Assembly (NCBI GenBank): GCA_905250075.1
Contig: CAJNOP010000667.1
Span: 53,813 to 117,812, forward strand
Source: Rotaria sp. Silwood1
Lineage: Eukaryota; Rotifera; Eurotatoria; Philodinida; Philodinidae
Reading direction: 5' to 3'
DNA length: 64,000 nucleotides
Shown here piece by piece: positions 10,981 to 23,735 of this stretch; within the stretch, counting starts at the first letter, position 1; every line of letters begins with the position of its first letter. A program made the translations under genes and the position numbers. The notes beneath the pieces were generated by a model. It saw only the letters and a list, made by a program, of their open reading frames with translations. It was not told the origin of the DNA and searched no databases.

Positions 10981-11513
10981 CAAAGATAGATATTCTACAC
11001 GATGGCAAAGACTAAATGTTTCATCCGCGCAGTATAGATAATGTTGTACAAACGTTTCATACTATCTAATATCAGCTGCAAAAATTTGTACTCATTGCCC
11101 TTTGCAGACGATATTCAGATGAACTTTCTGCAAAATTATACTTTCGGAGAAAGCCAAGCTTTTGACAAAGAAAACAACAGCAATCTCACCGACAATACTA
11201 GACAGGATTGCTCATTGTATCTACCTACTCTTCAGTTCTTCGTATCCCATAAACGTTCGTACCAATAGAACGTGGGTTTTATAACTAGCTTTTTCGTCAA
11301 CATCACTCTCGATACTACTGTCAGCCAATTATAGCTGTGATTTTCTTCATTATATTCTTAACAACTGTTTTGTGTGTAGTTTAGATTGATTTTTGATTTG
11401 ATCTCTGGTTGAAATACGATTAGGAAAGCAGATTATAGAAGTGCTTAGCCGTTAGTCGTTCCGTGGCTGTTGACTTCAACAAAGGTGAAAAGGATAACAT
11501 AAATGAAGGATAC
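10981..11513. other. Intergenic, nothing recognised
   Basis: There is a short plus-strand open frame at 11041-11268 but no domain or splice support. No RNA gene was seen. Confidence 0.35.
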
Positions 11514-11572
11514 GACTGTGGTGCGGGTGTCGGTATCCATATGGTTGGAGGTTTTCTCTTCATCCATACCCA
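11514..11572. repeat. Telomere-like hairpin element 3 (weak)
   Basis: GTGGTGCGGGTGTCGGTATC is followed by a core and then CATCCATACCCATACC. The arms are more diverged than in the other copies, and pairing is partial. Confidence 0.35.
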
Positions 11573-11997
11573 TACCTATTCAATCGCGAATTGTTGTTTT
11601 TAGAAAGAGAGTAATCACTGGCATTAGTGAGATACAAATTACGATTGAATTCTTAAAATGGATATTTCTTGAGTTAGCTGAAGTTAGCAGCAGTGATTCA
11701 TCTACGAGCCTGTCTCAAACACAAATAAACAAACTCTCTCCAACTGTAGCTATGCTCAGAGTTTTCTTAGACCAAATTATGCTTTCTAGCTGGATTTTTT
11801 TCCTAATACACGGACATATTTTAATTTACAGGTACGAATGGAGTGCATTTATCACCAAGTGAAGATTTGAATGCGTCGTACTGAGAGCAATGATCTTAAC
11901 TTAAAGTTTTTTTAGAAATGGTAGAACAATATGAAGTTTTTGAGCTTGCATATGAATGATTTAAGGAATCATTACCGAGCATCTTTGAATTAAAGAT

Positions 11998-12195
11998 TGC
12001 ATTTATATCGCCCATGCTTTTTGCGAAGGATTTTATAGCGAATCGGATAGTACACTAGTACTTGAACTTTACCAAGAAGCGACGAAAATCGATTTGATTC
12101 AGGCAGGATCGATCATTGAAGACCTATTCAGTTCTTTTATTAATTGTTCTTACATAGATTGCTACTTTGATGATCTTTTGATAGTTGAAATATAG
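11998..12195 (+). pseudogene. Decayed coding island, unidentified protein
   Basis: One frame stays open for about 66 codons with a globular composition (HAFCEGFYSESDSTLVLELY, then KIDLIQAGSIIEDLFSSFI) and ends in a stop. Another coding-like patch in the same direction lies near 12337-12460 (QVKVQAVNKIKQMNDTIYID). Stops and frame changes separate them, so this looks like a dead gene. No family is recognised. Confidence 0.35.
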
Positions 12196-13285
12196 ACTAA
12201 ATGTGGATATCATCCACGTGATCTAAAATAGACCGAATCGAAAACTTTCAACACAATTTTAATTCCAACGGCAAACTAGATCATCAAATATGATCTTGTC
12301 TATTTGTAGCACTTTTGTCATCTTTGCCATAGTATGATCAAGTTAAAGTGCAAGCAGTCAATAAGATAAAGCAGATGAACGATACAATTTATATCGATTA
12401 CTTTACTGACCGTGGTATTTTATTGATTCAATATGTGTTTCATCGATTCTATAATCAATAAGTAACATTTACCGTTGAAATCAGTCTACAAAGTATTAAT
12501 CATGTGTTTATAAAAGATGGTCGACAACAAACAAATTCGTAATTCACAGCGTAAATCTTTCATAACCAGTTAGACCATAGAATAAATAGGCTTCACATGT
12601 TCGGTCTCATCATTTTTGAGGTTCATATCGAGATGTTCATCACAAATCAACGTGATAGAACCAACGAACATCTTTTTTCTCATATTTTTATTCCAATCGT
12701 CTTAGGCCTGCGTAGCTTTTCCTTTTTTCGACTTTGTTTCAATCGGCTTTGCAGAGACTTTAGTCAGAAAAAATTGTTTCAGACTCGAATCAATATCGAA
12801 CCTCATTGTTTCATTCGGAGAGAACACCCGTAATAATCTTCGTCGATCTATTGGTTTGAATAAAGTGGCCGATCTCTAACGGAAAGATGTTCGTTCCTTT
12901 GATACGTTCATGCTTCAGTAGGTCTGACGAACTTCTGATCTAGTTTTTTATCGAGATCCTTGCCTTATATGATTACCATTGATGAGGGAAATAGGTCTGC
13001 AAGAAACATGTTTTTTCATCGAAGTTTTCTCAGCATGATCTAATCAATGAGAAAAGATACTCAATTGGCGCCGAAGAAAAACAAAGACTTCAAGGCGAAA
13101 AAAAAACGAATTATAAGAGAAAATCATCTTTTGGCAATGATTCTAATGGTATGAGGTACACAAACAAAATCGTCGGATCACATTGAACTGAAACTCATTC
13201 GTATAATGAAAAGCCACATTCTTTGAATAAACTTTCATAAGTTGATGGAAATATATAATAATAATAAAAAACACAACTAGAAGGC

Positions 13286-13858
13286 GTTTTAACATTCCAA
13301 TAGTTTGAGTATTTTGATAATTTCGTCTTCACACAGTGGACCACCTAAATGTTCTCGAAAGAACGTGTCCTTCTGATGCATTAGATTTTTGTATGCGTCG
13401 ATTGCATTATAAACGTTTTCATTCAACAAATAAAAAAATTCATCAGGCTTCAGTTGATCATCAATGTCTTTGATCATCGCATAAAAATCATAATGTGTTT
13501 GATCATAATTCAAATAATATAAGGTAGTGACCATATGATTGAATGATTAGATGGCGAGCAAATTTTGGTCATCAACATAAATATAATCGATATTTTGTAG
13601 TCATTCTATCTCATGTTGTTTAGTAATATCGATTATCGATGTACTAATGTCTATTCTACATATATATGACGCATCAGATAACAGACTTCATAATTTGCAC
13701 TTGTAATGTTCATCACCACCAGCCAAATCCAGAATACGCATGCCTTTGTCACGTTGCTGTTTGTTCTTCAATAACATCAAATTGAAGATCGTATATTGTC
13801 CGATAATGGAGTTGTAAATTTCTTTCACGTCGTTAGTTCGTTCGACAATGATGAACAT
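13286..13858 (-). pseudogene. Relic of a SAM-dependent methyltransferase
   Basis: An upstream minus-strand segment, 13858 down to 13692, reads from ATG for 54 codons before a TGA. It contains YNSIIGQYTIF and then GMRILDLAGGDEH, which matches motif I of class I SAM-dependent methyltransferases (hhDhGGG-type nucleotide loop). About 160 bp further on, 13534 down to 13289 encodes 81 residues that could be the C-terminal part (LYYLNYDQTHYDFYAMIKDI, ending ILKLLEC). Between them are several stops and no convincing intron borders. The gene therefore appears broken, unless unusual introns are present. The methyltransferase assignment rests mainly on motif I. Confidence 0.45.
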
Positions 13859-15507
13859 TTGTTTACATGTTCTTCTTCGAGAATGTTTGCCTCACAGCAA
13901 ACTTGATGCTTCTATCATTGATAACACATCTGATTTTTTTCCCACTAATGCTGATGTTCGTCGAAATTATATAAATACATTACTTTTTCACTATCAAGAA
14001 TGTTATACCATCTTTTAGCTTCGTTTTAAACCAATGATAAAGCACAGAGACGATATTTTTTTAGATCGATCGTTCATGAAACTTTTCATAATTAACTTGA
14101 CTTTCAAGAATTAATTTCGACTGACATTAACATCACTCATCGTTCAAAGTAGCATTTATAACAGTCAGTAGTAGGTTTGTATTCAAAGCAGATTTTTAGT
14201 GGAATTTTCTTCTCGCAAATTTCTGTGACTGCTTGAAAAACTCAACTTTACTAGTGATACTTTAAAATTTCAATGACATGTTTCTAAAATTGGTTGGAAT
14301 TGATGCAATGACTACATCTATGAAATCTCCAATATAAACGACGAAACTATCAGATATTCGAACCTATCGAAACTTTTACATGGTGGAGCACTTTAGCATG
14401 AGCAGATAAAAAATGACAGAAAAACATATTATGCATCATTAAACTTCATTGCTATTAAGTATTTAATTAATGTGCTCTTTCCAAGTAACTGTTTAAAAAA
14501 CTCAAGTCATTCTTCTGCAGTATTTTTAAGAATTAATATTTGTATAGAATTGTTAACTAGACTATAATATGGCATCTATTGTCGTAAGTACAGAATGCCT
14601 GAAAAGTTTTCTTTATTAATATAAATTTACCATGAATTTAGCAAGGTCAGCATTACAATATCGATAAAATAAGGATAATAGTAACATATGATATGTGAAG
14701 TAGAAGGATAAAAGCGTGTTCTCGAAACAGCATTAACTACTACAAGAAGCTTGAGAAACAGCAAATAGAAAATGAGTACATATGATTAAAAGTCAATACG
14801 ATATTATACGAACATTGTTTTGTTATTAAGAAGCTAAAACAAGTTAAAAATTCTTTTCTTTCACAAGAATATATTTTTAGAAAAAGTGTGCTGACCATTT
14901 CTTTGAGTCATTGCCGTGTGATTCTTATAATTTTAAAGAAAGTATTGTCTTCATGAAAGCTATGATTTAGATGGTAATAATATTGATTTTTATTTAAAAA
15001 TAAAAAAAAATAATGCAGTAAGATGCTGACAATGCAAAATTAACTCGGACGTTTGCGTTTTTTTTTCTTTCTATTTGGTTAGATAGAGCGTAACGAGTTG
15101 ATCAAGAATATGTACGGTTTCAATATTTCGGAATCGTTTTTTAGGGAACAACTTACAGTTTTTTCAGATGGTCTGCTTTTTCTGAAGAAAAGCAGGTCAA
15201 TTTTTTCATTTCCTTTAAATTAAAAAACTACTAGTTTCAATTTAGTGTAAAAGATTGAATCTAGAAATTTTATTTATTTATATATGAGTTTTCTAGATTC
15301 AGTTGTTTATGTTACATTTGAAATAAAATACTATTGGAATTTTAAGAAAATGAAAAAAAAATTGAAAAATTGTCGGTTATTGATATTGAAAATACACACG
15401 TTCTTGATCAGCTCATCACACTCTATCTAACCATGTATAAAAAAAATAAAAAGCAAACTTCTGGTTTCATTTTCCATTTCCGATAACTTACAAAAAAAAT
15501 GTTAAAT
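13859..15507. other. AT-rich intergenic region
   Basis: This is downstream of the NADPH oxidase gene and very AT-rich. No open frame with protein character, RNA gene or clear repeat was found. A poly-A/T-rich stretch near 14990-15015 is simple sequence. Confidence 0.4.
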
Positions 15508-17326
15508 TTAAAAATTTTCTTTATTTAAATAAAAGTGAACTGTATTTGTTGATGAATGATGATCATTTATTTTAATACATAAACATTGAAGTTCTTTAAC
15601 AAGTGGTTTTGAACCACAAACAAATACACCAATATGACGTTTTTGTGTCATTTGCCAATCTTCATTAATTATATCTTGAAAATCAACATTAAAATTAGGT
15701 CGTCCATAATGTGTTTTACTTTCTAAACCTGTCCATATATCACGTTCATCAGTATTATTTTCTATAACTGCTCGCGCTTGTCTCATTGACCATTTTGTTA
15801 AATAAATATTATAAGTTAAAAAATTGACTCGATCTCGAAAATCACGTTCAATTTCTTGAAGCATTTCAGCAAACCATTCATAACAAGAAGTTGTATTACA
15901 TATCCAATAAAAATGAACACGACGAAGACGATCATGAGCTGATTGAGATGAGCGTATATGTTTTAATATAGCAGCATAAGGTGTTACTGCAAACAAAAAA
16001 TCGGAAAAAAAATTCGTTTGTTTTTTAAATTAACCCCCAAAAAAAACTAATTTTGTTTTTTTTCTTACCTCCAATGCCAGCACCAATAAGTATAACACCA
16101 TCATAATTAAAAACATCATCAGCTGCACTTCCATATGGTCCATCAACTGCTAATCTTGGTATATCTTGTGGATACATTTGAAATTTTTCTGTTAAACTAT
16201 TTGTCCAATTTCCTACTATTCTTATATGAACACTAACATAATTTTCTTCAGCAGCTGATGTAACTGTAAATGGATGCCATTCAAATATTGAAATAGAAAA
16301 ACATTTTAAATAAATATATTGACCAGGTTGTGGTATAGTCATGAATTTTTTACGAAAACGTATTTCAAGAACATTTGATTCATGTCGAATAATATCAAGT
16401 ATTTCAACATGTTGTAAACTACGTATAAAACGAAGAAGACGTTCAAGTATATAAAGACTAAGTGGAGCACATAACCACATCCAACTTGTTGCTTGTGAAC
16501 CACTAAAACGAGGATAAATAAGACATTGTTGATTAATACCCCATTCACGATAAAGTGATGCACATATTTCTGGATTATGTTCATTGAGATTTATTTGAGA
16601 TTTAACTATACCTTGAAAACCATGAAGTATTAAACAAATAAAAAATACTATAAAAAGATGATGAGCAAACCAAAATATTTCATAAAATGATCGACGAATA
16701 AGTGCTGTCGATGAACTAAATATAATCATTAAACAAATACATAATATAACTCCTGTAATTCCTGCTGTTGTACGTAACATTGGTCCTATATTTAATACAT
16801 TCGGATTAACTCTATCAAATGGATTTACTTGAGATTCTGATGATTGAAGATAAAGTAAATTAAGTACTGATGAAAGTGATTGATATTCATTGTGAACATC
16901 AATGAAACGTTCATAATTATAAATATGTGCTCCAACATGTATTATTGACCAAAAACAAATTGCATAACCAACACAACGATGAAAACCAATATGTTGATCA
17001 AAAAGACGTTTTGTAGAACGACGAAAACGTGATTTTGTTACACATTGTGGTAAAATATATCGTATTAATGAAAGCAAATTTCGACAAACAGGTAAAAGAA
17101 TTAAAAGACAATTAAAATTTAAACATAATGCTGCTGCACGTGCAACACTTAAACCATCAGATATTAATGAACGTAAATAAAAATATGATCGTGAATGATG
17201 ATAATATAAAAATTGTCCAATAAATAGAGCAATATTTATCACTAACCATAGAAATAAAAACAGTATAGTAGGAAGATCATTTACAATAAATAAACGAAAC
17301 CATAAACGAATGGATTCAAGTGACAT
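15508..17326 (-). CDS. NOX: NADPH oxidase, gp91phox/NOX1-3 type
   Basis: This is a catalytic flavocytochrome that moves electrons from NADPH through FAD and two haems across a membrane to make superoxide. Two exons (17326-16069 and 15986-15508) join across an 82-bp intron with GT..AG ends, giving 578 aa, close to human gp91phox (570). Six membrane segments carry the four haem-ligand histidines: H116/H130 (spacing 14) and H222/H235 (spacing 13), exactly the family spacing. The FAD loop HPFTVTSA is at 351-358. The NADPH loop GAGIGVTP (415-422) is completed across the splice. The end is HFYLNKENF, the family's C-terminal signature. The usual CGP near the end reads CGS. There is no EF-hand or peroxidase domain, so it is not a NOX5 or DUOX type. 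A poly-T acceptor lies 4 nt before the ATG. Confidence 0.95.
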
Positions 17327-18437
17327 TCGACTAAAAAAAACAAATTTTTAAGTAGATATTTTTTTTCCAACAAGTAATACAATGTTTCACTCATAAATAA
17401 ATATGTGATGTAAACAATGTATAGGTTTATACCTATTACGATTAGTCGTCGGGGGGTCAGATAAAGGCATTGATGCGTCACCAGGTAATAGCTTTTTTCA
17501 TTCGCAATTATTATCGTTGTTTTTAGTTCTTATTTGACATGCTTTTGACTGCTTTTTTTTTCTATACCTTTTTGGTCGTAAACTTATTTTTCGAATGGTT
17601 TTATTTGTCTTCAGGATAACCTGAGATCAATGAAAAAAAAAAGAAATCGTCACATGAATCAAAAAAAACCATTCAAACTTTTCTTTATGTTCTTACCATG
17701 TTGACAACACCTGACTAAAGACGAATGAATCATGGGAAGAAACGAGCCATATATTGTTTCATAATGTTCGTTCTATTACCTCAATGGAAATAGAATGTAT
17801 GAGAAGTAGAAGTAGTTACACACCGGCATCTATTACAGATTTCATGATACCGTTCTGATATTACTTCACATATCTTTATATTCTCGTATATAAATAGAAA
17901 TTTTTGCGATTGATATTGTCAATGAAATAGAGTTTAACATATAGCGATGAAAGAGAAATTCATATACGAGTTACTTCCATAAAATATTACTTTTGAGAAT
18001 AGTATCTGCAATTATGATATTTTCAGGATGCATTGATTACAATCAAAATTTTGAAGAGACTTATGACGTCTCTTTTTTTTTTTTATAGATGATAGAATAT
18101 TTTTCAAAAGTACGCAAATTAAGAGTTATTTATACGATCATGATTGTCTCTAGAATGAAGACTTTTTTCAAAAAATAGAAAATCCATAATGAATCTTGTG
18201 GACAGTGAGATATTGTTACAATTGTTCATTCTATTATTTAAAGCAAAACATCTAATTTTCTGGAAAATTTGATTTGTCTTTGGTGACTATGTAAAATATT
18301 TTTTCTAAATATTCATACCAAACCAAAAAACTTAAACCCTCAATACATAAAATATAATAAATATTAAAATGGACAACAAAACAAAAAAGCAAGACATTAA
18401 AACAATTTTTCATAAAAATCATGCATCAATATCGAAC
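17327..18437. other. Intergenic region upstream of NOX
   Basis: It presumably contains the NOX promoter. No TATA box or operator could be singled out in this AT-rich sequence. There is a palindrome-poor region with a GTCGTCGGGGGGTC patch near 17444-17459. No gene was seen. Confidence 0.35.
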
Positions 18438-18911
18438 TCAATTAAGAGGTGTGAGACAAGCGGCAAAGATGTCCACCTTTATTGTACTAACAATATATTC
18501 ATGAGAGTTTTTTCTGAATTCGACGTGTTCGATAGTTTCTATATACCGCTGAAGATTTTCTAGTGTCATCACTATATAATAGTGAGTGATGCTCAACGAT
18601 GCATAAGTCAAAGGATGAGACTTTTGTTGAATTTTAAGTGTCTTTTCATAATATGAGAGTGTAGTCGAATACTCTTCCATTAAATCATGCATCGAACCAA
18701 TATTGTTATAGGTAATAGCTAGCGATGAATGATCGGATGAAAGACATTTTTGTTGGATTGTCAATGTCTTATTTTCGTATGCCAATGCTTTTGAATAATA
18801 CTTCATTTTTTGATGAACTAAATCAATTTTTATTGTATATAATGTCCATTTTAAATTAAAAGTCACATGAGAATTTCTTGGAATCATTTTTGATAGGAAT
18901 GAAATAAACAT
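18438..18911 (-). pseudogene. Fragment of a KLC-like tetratricopeptide-repeat protein
   Basis: The frame encodes 157 aa with two to three TPR units of the kinesin-light-chain type: YYSKALAYENKTLTIQQKCL, SSLAITYNNIGSMHDLMEEY, TLSYYEKTLKIQQKS, SLSITHYYIVMTLENLQRY. The 34-42-residue spacing and the Y-x2-A-L-x-Y and A-x2-Y-N-N-I-G motifs are clear in the middle and fade toward the C-terminus. In bdelloids such repeats usually sit in much longer proteins, often with a catalytic domain. No partner domain or exon is visible on either side here, so I call it a decayed fragment. A short expressed protein cannot be excluded. Confidence 0.55.
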
Positions 18912-20606
18912 CAGCGAATTTCACTGTTTAAAAGAGAAAATGAAACTGCATCAAATCTGAAAAATCAGATTTTTCTGACCCGGCTCTCTTAGAACCAACG
19001 GCTAAGCTTCTTGAACACAAAACATTTGCAATTGAAAAGTTTTTGAATTTGAATTTTCACTAGTGTACCAGAATCTTAGATTAAAGATCAATAATCTATA
19101 CAAATTTGGTGTTAAAAGTTTAAGTCAATCACGAACTATTAATATTTTATTTTGTATCTTCGGTAGGTTTTTTATAAAAACAATTGATTTTTTCTGAGTT
19201 TTTGATGAGAAATTCACCTATGCAGAGTATTAAAAAGCCTTAATTTTTTAAACAACTTGATAGATAACTCTAAGAAAACTCTAATATTCATATTTCAATG
19301 CAGTTGTATTTCCTTTTTTAAAAGGTGAAAACCACAGATTTTCATCTCATTCCTATCAAAAACTATTCTAAAAATACTTACTCGCCTTTTATTTTAAAAT
19401 GGATACAAGTGTATAGTTCGAGAAATTCCTTGAAAATAGGTATCATTATTATTGAAACATACAAACAGATATACATATATAAATGTCGTGAACATTCAAG
19501 TATCCAAATAAAAGCAAAATACACTCTAATTGTATGTCAACCCAAGAATCCTAACAAAACTTAGCATTCAAAATTGAATTATGTTAGTTAATTTATTTCG
19601 GAAAATATTTTCAAATAATCTTTTATATTATCATGGTCTAATTATTGTTGATACACTTGATCAACGGTAACAAATAATAATACAAGATCTTTTTTTCACA
19701 GAATTCTAATTCTTATTAAAGGTAATGATGCATCTATGACAAAATTCAAATAACATTTCGTAGATTGACTGAAGTCAAATTTCGTGTAGTTCGAAATGCT
19801 CATATTCTTCGTCGATAAAGACCAGCAATCGCTAGTATTCTCAGTAATGCATCACTTACTCTTATTGAATAAATCAATATTTTTGTTAATTTGTTACACA
19901 GTTCGACCTAGTTGATCAATAGCAATCCATAGAGAACTAATTGTATCTGGGTACGAAGTGCACGTGCGAGCGAAGAGAACAGACACTGTTATGTACACCC
20001 ACACTCTATCCGTCATCGAAATTGAACTCATAATTTGAACCTGTTATTGTGCTATGCTTGCTTTCACTGAAATACTCGGAAGTATCCTTCCAATATGGTT
20101 TTCTATTCTCAAATAGCCGAAATTTGTATAGAGCTCGATGAATTGGTAGTATTCATTCAATGGGTTTCCTCTCGTACACTACTTTCGCAGTGCTCGAATC
20201 CGATGGTTATCAAGCGATTCCAAACATGAACAGAACAAATAAATAGATACGTATATATTTCAAATTGTCGACCGCTCGTTGCATCTTCCATATGCTTTTC
20301 AAAGTGTGCTTGGATATCCTTATTCACATTCTCAACATCAATATTGTTCGAGAAAAAATAAAATGCAAATCATGTGCGCACATTGTTTTTTTTTTTATTC
20401 AATGTATCGTACACCAAAAGACGACAGATTCGTATGATCGGGATTAAATGACAATTTTTCATTCGTTCGTTTCTTTTCGTTTTCACGTATCTTAAGCTGT
20501 TAGTTTTATTTCGAAAAATATTTACCTACACTTACATTTCTTCTCAAAATTTATTGTTCTTTTACATAAAATAAGCGTAAAACAAAAATAAGTTCAATGA
20601 TTTGTT
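18912..20606. other. Intergenic region, nothing firm
   Basis: There are only short frames. A very weak telomere-like hairpin may lie at about 19957-20012 (GTGCACGTGCGAG, core, TACACCCACACTC). No gene or RNA was recognised. Confidence 0.3.
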
Positions 20607-22866
20607 ATGTCTGACATTACACAATTTGATTACAAAAAACATTGGCAACAAGAAGAAATTATTCTTGAAAGAGTTTGTAACATTTTCTTCATGCTTTTCT
20701 TTCGATATATTTTGCTTTATTTCTTTTTTTTTATTAAGTCAAGAAGCGGTGATGAATCATGGGGCTTTACTATTGCTGGTGGTATCGATTTACCTTTTCT
20801 TCATCGCCATTTTACATCTATTATCGTTACAAATATACGTGAAAATGGTCTTGCCTATAGAGATAAACGATTAAAGTAAGCAAGTTTACTTTCTGTGAAA
20901 GATTTGTCTTAATTACTAGAATATCACTTCAGATTATATGATATAATATTGCGTGTAAATAATATTGATTTTACAAATATTAGACATAAAAAAGCTCTTG
21001 AAATATTGAGACAATCACGGCCAAAAGTTCAATTGGTGAGGAGGACGAGATGAACGTTGAAGATTCTCGATTAAAATTTCGTTTATTCTATATAGTTGAT
21101 ACGTCGTCTTTCACCATTGATTATCGAAAAGATCGAACTAGAGCATAATGGACAACTAGGCCTTTTCATTGGAGGGGGAATTGGCCATGAATATTTTTCA
21201 GAGTAAATACTATTGACATATTTATTTCTCTTCACTTAAAATCTTTTATGATTATTCCATTGAAGTGATCATGGTATATTTATTACGAAGATAGTTGAAC
21301 ATCAAACTAATAAACAATTACATTTAGGCGATCGATTGTTACAAATTTCATCATTAGTATGATAACGTTGTTCTATTTATTTTATATTTTATTTTGTTAC
21401 TGTTATGTTTGTTTTTATCAGTATAACACTTACGATTTACGATTTGTAACTCACGAAAAAGCAAAACAATGCATAGAGTTAGCATGTAAAGAAAGTCAAA
21501 AGGTTAAACTATATGTTGGACATACAAGATCTGCTATTGAAATGTAAGTTGGAATCGATTTCATTTGATTTTGAAAACGATAGCAACACAAAGCATTAAC
21601 TTCTTGTTTCTTTTAGACAAAATGAAAGAACTATTTTACATGAAGATGATCATGATCGTCTTGTCCCAAAAGATGCAGGTAGTTTATGTGCGCATCTCAT
21701 TTTATACATTCTTATTCTTATTTCTCATGCGTTTTTTTTGCTTCTAAAAAGATGCTACTCAATATCAAAACATTATCTATTCAGTTGTATCTGATAAAGA
21801 TTACCATCGAAAACTTAATTATAATAATACAATTTATGAGACGATGGAAGTCTCGTTGAACGAATCAGATACGGAAAATAGAAATGATCACGAGTTGATA
21901 GTGTCATTCGATTTTGATGGTAAATAAACGAAGAATCAGTTTGAACAAATAAACTTCTATATAATCATTCAAGATTATCAGAGATATGAAAATCGTTCGA
22001 TAAATAATTCACGAACTAGCCATCCGAAATTATTGCTCACAGTAAACCAACAACAGCCACACATTATCAAGTAAGTCTAAAGTTTAGAAAAAGAAGACCA
22101 CTCTAAAAATATTTTCTCTCTACAATAACACTTTTCTATTATTTGACTTGCTCATTATAAAGTAAAAGAATTATTTGGTTATCTTATTTTTAGATCTACA
22201 ACAGCGACAGCGCCGAAAGACTTGCAATCTGATTCTGAAACAAATACTCACGTTGAACAATCAAACAATTTAGATAAACGAATAAACTCTCGAGTATGAA
22301 TTTTTTCGATTCTTGACTCAAAATAATTCTAGAAAAAATTGATTTCTTCCATTTACACTTTAGAATAAATAGAAAATTGTTATGTAAGCGACTTAAAACA
22401 AGAGACTTTTATTTTCATTTTTATTGTTTACTCTATTTTTTACTATATTCATATTATTTTTGTATCAAAAGTTAGCATATTTATTTTTTAGCTATGCGAC
22501 TCACCTCAAATTACTTTTGATGACAAGAAATCTGCACAACAATTGAAAGAGAATGAAGCCGTAATACGTAAGTAATTGATTATCTATTTTCTATCTTCAT
22601 ACACAAAAAAAAATTAGTTTTGAGATGATGGAAACTTTAATTTATTAGGTCGTTTTTTTTGTCATATTTTCTTTCTAGGTGCTGCTAAAGAAGAAAAATT
22701 AAGACGTCAACAAAGCAAAATTAGTCAAAACGCACGTCTACAAAGAGCAGGAATGGCAACTGGTATAAATGGAACATTAAGAGTAAGTTATAATTTTTCA
22801 TAAATAAAAAAATGATACCTAAAATATTGTGTGTGTCTTTATCATGTGTAGTGGCAAGTTGGTTGA
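20607..22866 (+). CDS. Tandem-PDZ scaffold protein, DLG type (PDZ1-PDZ2)
   Basis: Thirteen exons are modelled: 20607-20672, 20739-20875, 20933-21035, 21096-21202, 21266-21356, 21422-21543, 21617-21678, 21752-21919, 21974-22070, 22194-22293, 22492-22567, 22679-22782 and 22852-22866. All have GT..AG borders and matching phases, giving 415 aa. PDZ1 has EEIILER, then WGFTIAGG as the carboxylate-binding loop, then ILRVNNIDF. PDZ2 starts after the short linker RRLSP, has LGLFIGGG, then GDRLLQIS. The tiny PDZ1-PDZ2 linker and the residue pattern resemble discs-large/PSD-95. There is no third PDZ, SH3 or guanylate-kinase domain. The C-terminal half is polar and ends with a basic helix (EEKLRRQQSK) and AGMATGINGTLRWQVG, whose role I do not know. 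The last exon is uncertain, because read-through at 22783 gives a different short end. It probably tethers membrane receptors or channels. Confidence 0.8.
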
Positions 22867-23506
22867 ACTATATTATCAATCAAACTAGTACAATCTTGCA
22901 AATATGCTATCAACAAGACTAGAGTATAAATAATTATCTTGTTAAACTTTACTAACTGCTGTCAATTTATACTTATTAACGATTAATAAATACAATTAAT
23001 ACTTATGCATGAAGTCTGAGAGAGTGTAGAAGGTATGGGAGTATAGAAGACTCTTAATGTTATAATAATTGGAGAAAACCGATTTGTATAGATGAACAAT
23101 ATTATTGAACTTATTTTCTTATAGATTTATATTTTTCATTGGTTTAGGTTCGATACTTATCGAATTATTATAACACAATATTTGTTTATACCTTTTTCTC
23201 ATTGATAAAGCAAATCAAAACTGCTTAACTTTGGAAGAAAATAGACTTAATCAACTATGACTTGTATTGGATACATGTTCTATTTTTAGACGTCAACTCG
23301 TAACTTTTGATTGTGACCTTATATTTTATTGTAATACAAGAAATAAAATGCATATTTTCTTCTATATGATAATTAGAGACAGAAGATGTAAGCCAATGCT
23401 TTGACTGGTGGCAGTAATTGAAATTTTTTTAATAGTCTTTTTAACCACTAATTCATTTTTTTTAATGTATAAAATAAACACTGTTCAATTTTGTAACCAA
23501 CAAGAT
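22867..23506. other. Intergenic region
   Basis: No coding or RNA signal was found between the PDZ gene and the transposase relic. Confidence 0.35.
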
Positions 23507-23735
23507 TTTTAGATGAAATTTTGGGAACATGTAATGTTTGAAACAAATGATTGGCCGTCTGATAGTCTCGACTTCAAAGTGATTGAGAACTTATAGATAA
23601 CTCTTGGCCGATATGATGAGAAACGACGAGAATGTAATATCAATGAATTGAAAAGATTATTGTATAAGCATTGACCACAAGTTGATAATTCTTTTCGAAG
23701 TAAGTTAATTGAGTCCATGAAAATGAAACGCTTGC
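23507..23735 (+). mobile_element. Relic of a Tc1/mariner transposase (3' part)
   Basis: The plus strand reads FWEHVMFETNDWPSDSLDF, then KVIENL, which matches the hallmark WPAxSPDLNPIENLW block near the last catalytic acidic residue of Tc1/mariner transposases. It is followed by NINELKRLLYKH, PQVDNSF and KLIESM, which match the usual family C-terminus (…I.P..L..SM). Two stops interrupt the frame and no N-terminal half or terminal inverted repeats were found, so this is an old, truncated copy. The antisense open frame over the same bases is a shadow. Confidence 0.7.

Noticed and set aside
16339-16584. 81-codon open frame inside NOX
   Set aside because: Shadow of the NOX exon in another frame.
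19950-20015. Further telomere-like hairpin
   Set aside because: The arms are too diverged to separate from chance, so it is mentioned only in the intergenic note.
23509-23718. 69-codon minus-strand open frame
   Set aside because: It is antisense to the Tc1/mariner relic, which explains the sequence better.
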